Part shown: in pieces, positions 57,066-64,000 of the stretch
Numbering within the stretch: the first letter of the stretch is position 1
Layout of the letters: every line of letters begins with the position of its first letter
Assembly (NCBI RefSeq): GCF_002994745.2
Contig: NC_037092.1
Location: forward strand, 69,787,823-69,851,822
Source: Rosa chinensis
Lineage: Eukaryota; Streptophyta; Magnoliopsida; Rosales; Rosaceae
Direction: 5' to 3'
Length of the DNA stretch: 64,000 nt
Position numbers and translations under genes: made by a program
Notes under the pieces: generated by a model
What the model was told of the DNA's origin: nothing
The model's input: the letters and a program-made list of their open reading frames with translations, nothing else
Database searches by the model: none

Positions 57066-57821
57066 TTAATTAAAGGAAAGGTTACAACCATCGGAATCGG
57101 TTTTCACCAATTCCATAAGCCATTGCGGCCCATGTTCAATACAAAACATATTCTCATTTTCATACAAGATGAATTTTGCTAAACCATGAGCAACATTGTT
57201 GCATTCCCGGGTTTTGAAGGTGACATTACTTGAACTGCAGATTTTCAACAAAGACTTTACTTCCTCAACTAAGAAGCCTTCTTAAGCTAAACAAGGATCA
57301 GAGGCATTGACAAGACGCACAGCCTCTGAGCTATCCATTTCAATCACCACTGGGAGGGTTCTCAGATCAATAGCAAAACATAGACCTACTTTAAGTGCCA
57401 AAAGTTCAGTTATCAGTGGGGAGAATGTGCCAATAGTTTGTTGAGTAGAAGCTCCCATAAGTTCACCATTCTCATTTTGAATCACAGCTCCAAGGCCTCT
57501 TCTTCCACTCCGTGGTTCTGCAGCACCATCAGTATTTAATTTGTACACACCTGCAGGGGGAGGTTGCCATTTACAATCTCTATTGACTTTTTGCAGACCC
57601 TTGAGGGTGTTTGCCTCCTTAAATTCACCCAAAAGAGAAGTAGCTTTAGAAATAATGCAGCTTGGGCTCTGAAAGTTATACTTCCCATGAAGGTGGTCAT
57701 TTCTTAACGTCCAGAGATACCAAGTTACATAGGCAAACAGTTCCAAATCATCCTTAGTAGCTTTACCAACCATTGCTTCACACCAACTAGCAAAGACATA
57801 GTATATCAAACAGCATATCAA
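57066..57821 (-). mobile_element. 5'-truncated LINE with RNase H domain (minus strand)
   Basis: The frame 57282-57821 contains YLWTLRNDHLHGKYN, then KLNTDGAAEPRSGRRGLGAV (first catalytic D), TELLALKVGL (E) and IEMDSSEAVRLV (D). After one stop at 57282 it continues in the same frame as 57066-57251 with KTRECNNVAHGLAKF (terminal H/N region). This is the RNase H end of a plant L1-type LINE, or of the related 'ribonuclease H protein At1g65750' annotations. Only one stop, so not ancient. Confidence 0.8.
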
Positions 57822-57880
57822 ACAGCTAGTATATTATTGCTTGGCTGACACAGCATATCAAACAGCTAGCTATTTGGCTT
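57815..57880. repeat. Short direct repeat AGCATATCAAACAGCTAG
   Basis: Two exact copies and one partial copy occur within about 65 bp, near 57810-57872. Confidence 0.7.
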
Positions 57881-57924
57881 CATGTCTTACGTAAGATGCT
57901 CTTAATTTACGAGCTCTTAATTTA

Positions 57925-58221
57925 GAGCAATTCTAACAGATTCTCTATAATTTTTATATTACAGTAGGGAAGCAAAAGTCAAAATTTTAAGCAATTTTTC
58001 ATCTTTAACTCCAATTAATTTCCTATTTTACAACAATCTCTAAAATTTTCATAATTATTCCTTAAAATTGTAGAGATTGCTGGACATTTAGGAAATTTTT
58101 TTATCTTTCCTCACTATCCCTAAAATGGGGATAGTTATAGAAAATCTGTTGGAGCAAAAAAAGATCATTTTTCCCCGAAATAGAGAAAAATCAAAATATG
58201 AGAAAACTATTGGAGTTGCTC
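57925..58221. mobile_element. MITE, about 297 bp
   Basis: Left end GAGCAATTCTAACAG and right end (minus strand) GAGCAACTCCAATAG are inverted. A second internal copy (AAAATCTGTTGGAG near 58140) suggests layered structure. A TTA precedes the left end; the right flank no longer matches. Probably Tourist-like. Confidence 0.65.
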
Positions 58222-58305
58222 GAAGCTAAAGTGCTTATAATTTCTCTACAATTAAAGTTCATCACTCCAAACTTTGCCTGCATATGTTGCCATAAAATAA
58301 AAAAG

Positions 58306-59016
58306 GTAGTTCTAGTTGGATCTCCGAATTTGATATTTGGACCTCCATCTTTTTTTAATTATCATTAGATTTTGTTAACTTATATGAAAAGACAAATTAG
58401 GATAAAGAGAAAAAAAAAAAATCTTCTTACATCCCCTATTAATATAACATTCAATTTTTTCCCGAAATTCCTTATATTACCTACATAACTTTATAATTTA
58501 CCTAAAACAATTAAGTAAAGATAATTAATTTCTATACAGGGCTCTATCATTTAATACAAAAGTAAATTAAAAACAATATGAATTTGAAATTTCCTTAAAC
58601 TAAATTTATTGAATATCTTGGTGTAGTTATTACTAATTAAGATCCAAGCTTTTAATTAGATTTAATCGAATATACATTTTCTGAGAACCAAAGTCTTTTC
58701 TAGAACCATCCATATTGCAAAACAAATAGTTTTTTTTTTCTATGATCTGGATTAATAGAAAAATCTTTGTAATTGTCTATTTGTTCAGATCCTCCAATAA
58801 TCACTTTCTTGTTTCATTACTGAAAGTACACCAAAAATATAGGCGGCTTACTCACACAATTCTTCATGATTGAATTGATAGAGATAAGGAAAAAAAAAAC
58901 AACAAATTGTTGAAGATACATATCTACTTAGTTATTTAAGTATTAAAAAAAGTGAATTAGAGGTTTAATAAGTAGGAGATGTCCAAATATCAAATTTAAA
59001 AGTCCAACTAGAACCT
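58306..59016. mobile_element. Non-autonomous DNA transposon with GGTTCTAGTTGGA termini, copy 2 (711 bp)
   Basis: Same family as 13534-16042: left GGTAGTTCTAGTTGGATCTCC, right (minus) GAGGTTCTAGTTGGAC, with shared inner words (GATATTTGGACCTC, TATGAAAAGACAAATTAGGA). A 20-base A run follows the right end. An 11-bp direct repeat CCTGCATATGT lies outside (58278-58288, 59038-59048). Confidence 0.78.
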
Positions 59017-59292
59017 CAAAAAAAAAAAAAAAAAAAACCTGCATATGTGAACTCCAAAAGTCTCCTCTCCAAATATTATACCAAACGTCCATCAAATTAA
59101 CTTTCATGTTGGTCTCCAACTCTCACTCTCTCTCCACAACCTCATTTTTCTTTTTGGTGAATCAGTTCCCATCAACTCCCTTCTTGTGGTCGGTGTTTTC
59201 AGTGTTGTTCCTCTGATTTCTTCCTAATCTCCTTCTTCTTGTTGGTTTCTGGCCAGTTATTGAGACGTACTGTTTCGTTGTGGTACTGTTCA

Positions 59293-61515
59293 ATGGCTTT
59301 GAGCATCCCTAGTGCTTCCGCTCGTCAGTGGAAGTATGATGTGTTTTTAAGTTTCAGGGGTGAAACTCGCCATGGTTTTGTATCCCATTTATATGATGAA
59401 TTGGAAAGCACAGGAAGGATTAAGACATTCATGAATGAGGAAAAGCTGGAAGTAGGGAAGGCTATTTCTCCAAATCTGCTAATGGCAATCGAAGAATCAA
59501 GGTTGGCTATAGTTGTTCTGTCGCCAAACTATGCTTCTTCTCCTTGGTGTTTGGATGAACTTGCAAAGGTTCTTCAATCCATGGAAGGGAGGGACAGAAT
59601 CCTGCCAATTTTCTATCATGTGGATCCTTCTCATGTACGACATCAACTGGGGAGTTTTGCAGAAGCCTTTACTAAGCATGAAGAAAATTCTAGGCACAGC
59701 AAAGAGAAGTTGGACCAGTGGAGACTTGCTTTAAAAAATGTGGCCGATCTCTCTGGATGGGATACGAAAAATTGTCGGTAAGGATCTTATCCTTGTACTT
59801 TTGGATTTACCATTTTCCTGATATTAGTTTGACCCTGCGGTTTTATGTAGGTCTGAAAGAGAACTTGCTAAACGCATTGTGAAATTTGTCCACAATAAGG
59901 TACTTCAAGTTCCACCACGGCCTATTCCAATTGAGTTCAAAGCGCAGCCCACTGATGATTTTGAATCAACTAGACGGGCCTGGAATGACCTCATTAAGGC
60001 ACGTACGGAAAGATGATGAAATCACTGCCATCGGGGTATATGGCATGGGAGGAGTTGGCAAGACAACTCTGGTGAAACATGTCAGCGCACAAGCTCGAGA
60101 ACTTGGGCTTGTTAATTATGTGATTAGGGCTGTTGTAGGCCAGATCCCTGAATTGAGAAATATTCAAGGCACATTGGCTGATCAGCTGGGATTAAAATTC
60201 AAGAAGGAGGAGACAGAAATTCGAAGAGCCGCTAGATTGCTGGAGGGGATAATGAGAGGAAATAAGATCCTCATAGTCTTGGACAACGTTTGGCAGAGAA
60301 TAAATTTGTCAAGAATAGGAATCCCCTCCTACAACGAGCTTCATGGATGCAATTCCAAACTCATACTAACCTCAACGAGAATGAATATTTGCTATTCCAT
60401 GGAGTGCCAAGCAAGAATTCATCTCGATACCTTATCAGAAGAAGATTCTTGGAACCTTTTTGTGGAGAAATAGGGAAAGTCTTTTCATACATCTATCCGG
60501 CTGTATGGTACAGCAAGGATGTTAGCTAGAGAATGTGGTGGTCTCCCACTTGTACTGATAACAGTTGCTCAGGCACTTGGAGATAAACACATAGACGACT
60601 GGAAAGAAGCAGCTCGACGAGTACGCACATCCCAACTAACCAGTCCTGAGGATGGGGGAGATCCATTCTGATGCATAAAGTTGAGCTATGATTACTTGAG
60701 GTCTGATGATGAACATTCTCTTGGTTTGCTGCCTATTCCCAGAAGACTAAGACATCCCAATCGAAGACTTGCTCAAGTATGCAATCGGGAAAGGATTGCT
60801 TCAAGATGTCAAAACAATCCAAGAAGCCGGAGCTACAGCAAATTCGGTGATCAAGTCCCTCAGAACTTCCGGCTTACTTTTGGACGGTACAAAGGAAGGA
60901 TGTGTAAGGATGTATGATGTAGTGCGGGATGTAGCCGTGTTGATTTTGTTGTCTGAAGATGGTCATAGATCTTTGGTAAAATCGGGTTGTGCATTACGGC
61001 ATTGGCCAAGGATTGGTCTGCAGAGAAGCTACTCTGCAATCTCACTAATGATGAATGATATTGACAGGCTTCTTGAAGATTTGGTATGCTCAGAACTCCA
61101 GATTTTGTTACTACAAAAAAATGCTGGTATATATGAGATCCCAGAAACCTTTTTTCAAAGTTCGAATGCGCTAAGGGTCTTAGATATTAGCTTTACTAAT
61201 ATTTCGTCACCACCCAGGTCAATTAATATCCTAACCAATCTCCAAGCTTTGTTTTTAGATTATTGCAATAAGTTAATTGACATATCCATATTTAGAAACT
61301 TGAAGAAACTCAAGATTCTTAGTATGAGGGGGTTTCCTCTTCAGGAGTTACCAAAAGAGATAGGATACATGACCAATCTAAGGATGCTGGACTTAAGTGG
61401 GAGTTACACTCTTGGTATATTTCCATATAATGTCATGTCAAGATTGTGTAACTTAGAAGAACTGTACATGCAATGTAATTCTGGGGGCTAGGGAAGCAAA
61501 ATTCATGGAGGAGGA
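59293..61515 (+). pseudogene. Chimeric TIR / CC-type NB-ARC / LRR immune-receptor pseudogene
   Basis: NLRs detect pathogen effectors in the cell. Exon 1 (59293-59777; ATG giving MALSIPSASARQWKYDVFLS) is a TIR domain (FRGETRHGFVSHLYDEL, LSPNYASSPWCLDEL, FYHVDPSHVRHQ). A GT-AG intron leads to exon 2 at 59851. NB-ARC follows: P-loop GVYGMGGVGKTTLV, RNBS-A-like NYVIRAVVGQIPE, kinase-2 ILIVLDNVWQ, GGLPLVLITVAQAL, CCLFPED, MYDVVRDVA (MHD variant). Then LRRs to 61491. Kinase-2 ending in W and the IQGTLADQLGL segment are non-TIR (RPS2-like) features, so the TIR is joined to a CC-class NB-ARC. Lesions: one-base frameshift near 60001, TAG after LFVEK, TGA before CIKLSYDY, frameshift and stop near CCLFPED. 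The copia element at 61516 removes the rest. Confidence 0.88.
61511..61515. repeat. Presumed target duplication GAGGA of the terminal copia element
   Basis: Five bases preceding the LTR. The partner copy is outside the window, so this is predicted by position only. Confidence 0.4.
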
Positions 61516-61879
61516 TGTAGAAACAATACACAGTTCACTCAAGCAAATCTATCACACACACACACAAAGTCGAGAATACTGGAGCAACAAGGGAACATAT
61601 CATTAATCACACTCTTACACCCATTTCAGCCAAAAGTACAAGAGGCACACCCATATATAATAGCTGTGCAGCAACAATTAATAGTTTAAGGCAAAAGCTG
61701 CTCAAAAACCAAAGAGCCAGCAAGTTAGAGTAATTTACGCCAAAAAAAAAGGACAGCAGCCTAGAATAGTTCACCTAGAGCCACTCCAAACAACAGTACC
61801 ACACTAAAGCACATTACTAGGTAACTATTACAATAGAATAGGCAATTATTTAAATGAGGCTTGGTTTACTTTTCCAACA
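61516..61879 (-). repeat. 3' LTR of the terminal copia element
   Basis: 364 bp, in element sense TGTTGGAAAAG...TTTCTACA. The inner boundary is fixed by the purine tract. The outer boundary is chosen as the TG...CA pair nearest the end of LRR homology. Confidence 0.75.
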
Positions 61880-61886
61880 GCCTCCC

Positions 61887-64000
61887 TTAAACCAAGCCGA
61901 GATCTTCATACTTCATCATCCCCATTAGCTCCTTCAGCTTCAAGAAAGCAACTGTTTTTAGAGGCTTTGTAAATATATCAGCTACCTGATCTCCAGATGG
62001 ACAATAGTGAACTGCAACCTCTTTCATGTTCACCAAATCTCGAATGTAATGATGCTTGGCATGAATATGCTTTGTCCTCTCATGAAAAACTGGATTCTTT
62101 GACAATGAGATTGCTGAGTTATTATCACAGAAGATTGTTGTAGGATTTTTCTGTTCTTGGTGCAAGTTTCCAAGAATTCGACGCAGCCAAATTGCATGAG
62201 TAGCACACCTATTTGCTGCAACATACTCTGCTTCAGCAGATGAAAGTGCTACCACTTGCTGCTTCTTTGAAGACCAACATATAACACCAGAACCAATATC
62301 AAAAACATAGCCTGAAGTGCTCTTTGCCTTTTCATCTCCTGCCCAATCACTATCTGTGTATCCAACAAGTTCATTCAGACAGTGAGCTGCATACAAAATA
62401 CCATCACTTTGAGTTCCTTTGACATATCTCAATATTCTTTTTGCTACCTGCATATGTGACTGACGAGGAGACTCCATAAATCTGCTTATCAGTCCAACTC
62501 CAAATGTGATGTCAGGTCTGGTAGCCGTCAAGTAGCGCAAACTCCCAACAAGTTGCTTGTATCGTGTGGGATTAACAAACTCTCCACTTCCATCTTTCTT
62601 CAATTTCAATCTCTGTTCAACTGGAGTTAAGATTGGGTTGCAAAACTCCATCTTAAAACGTTTAAGAATGTCCCTAGCATACTTCCTTTGTGAGATAAAA
62701 ATCCCCTTCTCACTTTGCACCACTTCAATACTAAGAAAATAAGTCATCAACCCCATATCAGTCATCTCAAAGTGAGATGCCAAAGCCTCCCTGATTTCTT
62801 CAACTATCTTTGGATTATTACCTGTGATAATAAGGTCGTCCACATACAAGCACACAATAACAACATCTCCCTGCAAATTAGCTTTAACATATAAAGTATG
62901 CTCATATGGACACCTTTCAAAATCATTCTCCACAAAGTAGGAATCAATTCAGGTGTACCATGCCCTCGGAGCTTGTTTAAGGCCATATAAAGCCTTTTTC
63001 AACTTATACACTTTCTCCGATTGGCCTTCCTTCACATAACCAAGTGGCTGCTCAAGATAGACTTCCTCCTCAAGAGTTCCATTCAAGAACTCAGATTTAA
63101 CATCCATTTGAAATATCTTCCAACAATTATGAGTAGCAAGGGAAATTACCATTCTAACAGTATCAAGCCTAACAACAGGAGCAAAAACTTCAAGATAATC
63201 AATACCTGGTCTTTGCTTGTAGCTTTTGGCTACTAACCTCTCTTTGAAGCGATCCACATCTCCATTCTGCTTGTACTTGGTCTTATACACCCATTTGACC
63301 CCAATGGCTGTCTTTCCTTCCGGAAGTGAAGTGAGCTCCCATGTGTCATTCTTTTCAATAGCATGAATTTCATCATCCATTGCCTTGACCCATTGTTGTT
63401 GATGACAAGCCTCATTGAAAGTAAGAGGATCACAATCAGCATACAACGCAAAGTTGACAATGTCTTCATCTGATATACTTCTCCTTGTAGTGTTCAACTT
63501 ATAGTCTTTCAAGTATGGTGGCAAAGGATGCTCACGTTGAGGCCTTGTTGATGCAACTTCTAGTGGAGACTCTGCTTCTGGAACTTGGTTAGATGGAGAT
63601 TGAGTTTCTGGATTGTTAACCTGCTGATCATCATCACTTAAATCATCTTCCAATGGAATGAGTGTGGCTGGTCTCTTTTCTTTTGAACACCAATCCCAAG
63701 CACTTTGCTCATCAAAAGTGACATCTCGACTCATTATTACTTTCTTTGTCTTCGGATTATAAAGCTTGTACCCCTTTGTCACCGTGCTATAGCCAATAAA
63801 AATGCACTTATCAGCTTTGTCATCAAGCTTCTTCCTTATGTGATCTGGAACATGAGCAAAAGCGATACATCCGAACACCCTCATATGTTGAATGTTGGGC
63901 TTGTCACCACTCCACACTTCATACGAAGTATTTCCATCAATGCTTCTACTAGGAGACCTGTTCAAAATGTATACTGCACAAGAAACAGCTTCTGCCCAAA
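61887..64000 (-). pseudogene. Integrase C-terminus, RT and RNase H of the terminal copia element (one stop)
   Basis: From the window edge inwards one frame runs from the integrase end (AEAVSCAVYILN, CIFIGYSTVTKGYKLYN) into reverse transcriptase (GVKWVYKTKYKQNGDVDRFK, ALYGLKQAPRAWYT). It meets a stop at 62949-62951 and continues in the same frame from 62933 to 61887 with CLYVDDLIITGNN (catalytic YVDD), RNase H (YTDSDWAGDEKAKSTSGY, AEAEYVAA, FCDNNSAISLSKNP) and KPLKTVAF. The single stop replaces the residue after AWYT, most simply an Arg codon CGA to TGA. Otherwise undamaged, so this is a fairly young copy that is inactive unless suppressed. Confidence 0.9.

Larger units (their letters stand above)
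61516..64000 (-). mobile_element. Ty1/copia element, minus strand, runs off the window
   Basis: The 3' LTR 61516-61879 adjoins a purine tract (minus GGTTTAAGGGAGGC, 61880-61893) and then a nearly intact pol frame. It interrupts the LRR part of the immune-receptor pseudogene in opposite orientation. The 5' LTR lies beyond 64000. Confidence 0.92.

Noticed and set aside
1..64000. CRISPR arrays, operons, prokaryotic promoters or terminators
   Set aside because: No regularly spaced identical repeats; the sequence is eukaryotic with spliced genes and plant retrotransposons.

Overview
This is a repeat-dominated, AT-rich piece of a flowering-plant nuclear genome. The evidence is a GT-AG spliced plant U-box gene, plant-type LTR retrotransposons with the initiator-Met primer site, plant hAT, Mutator-like and Tourist-like elements, and a TIR/NB-ARC/LRR resistance-gene relic. 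A eudicot is certain enough, because TIR-type NLRs are rare or absent in grasses. A rosid such as Rosaceae is only a guess.

Layout. 1-11849: an old degenerate Ty1/copia element (+), split by a very young, apparently intact copia element (-) at 3617-10711 with two 524-bp LTRs that look identical and a CTTGT target duplication. 12-18.5 kb: small DNA transposons nested in one another, with gene scraps (an HPRT-like fragment, possibly a B-box fragment), a fold-back made of two inverted copia gag fragments, and a LINE tail. 18.5-20.3 kb: two hAT-type elements side by side, the second carrying a tRNA-derived SINE. 20.98-25.75 kb: the one clearly intact cellular gene, a PUB13-like U-box/ARM E3 ubiquitin ligase (-, 4 exons, 677 aa). 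27.8-40.2 kb: a MITE, a LINE remnant, then a three-layer nest in which a MULE-like element with a TAF8-like gene fragment holds a copia element, which holds a 3.4-kb solo LTR. 42.8-50.1 kb: a LINE tail and another dead copia element holding a hAT element. 51-54.9 kb: a DHHC S-acyltransferase pseudogene broken by a TRIM in its first exon and a hAT MITE in an intron. 55.9-59.0 kb: MITEs and a LINE RNase H remnant. 59.3-61.5 kb: a TIR/NB-ARC/LRR pseudogene whose TIR is joined to an NB-ARC of the non-TIR (RPS2-like) type. A copia element (-) cuts it off and runs past the window end.

The cellular genes do not form a pathway: one ubiquitin ligase is probably functional, and the S-acyltransferase and the immune receptor are both dead. 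Target duplications and nesting give a relative order of insertion. I found no evidence of an undescribed molecular system. The most unusual items are the TIR / CC-type NB-ARC chimera, the gag inverted repeat, the gene-fragment-bearing MULE nest, and the young copia element whose gag-pol frame has no usable ATG and begins at a splice-acceptor-like site.
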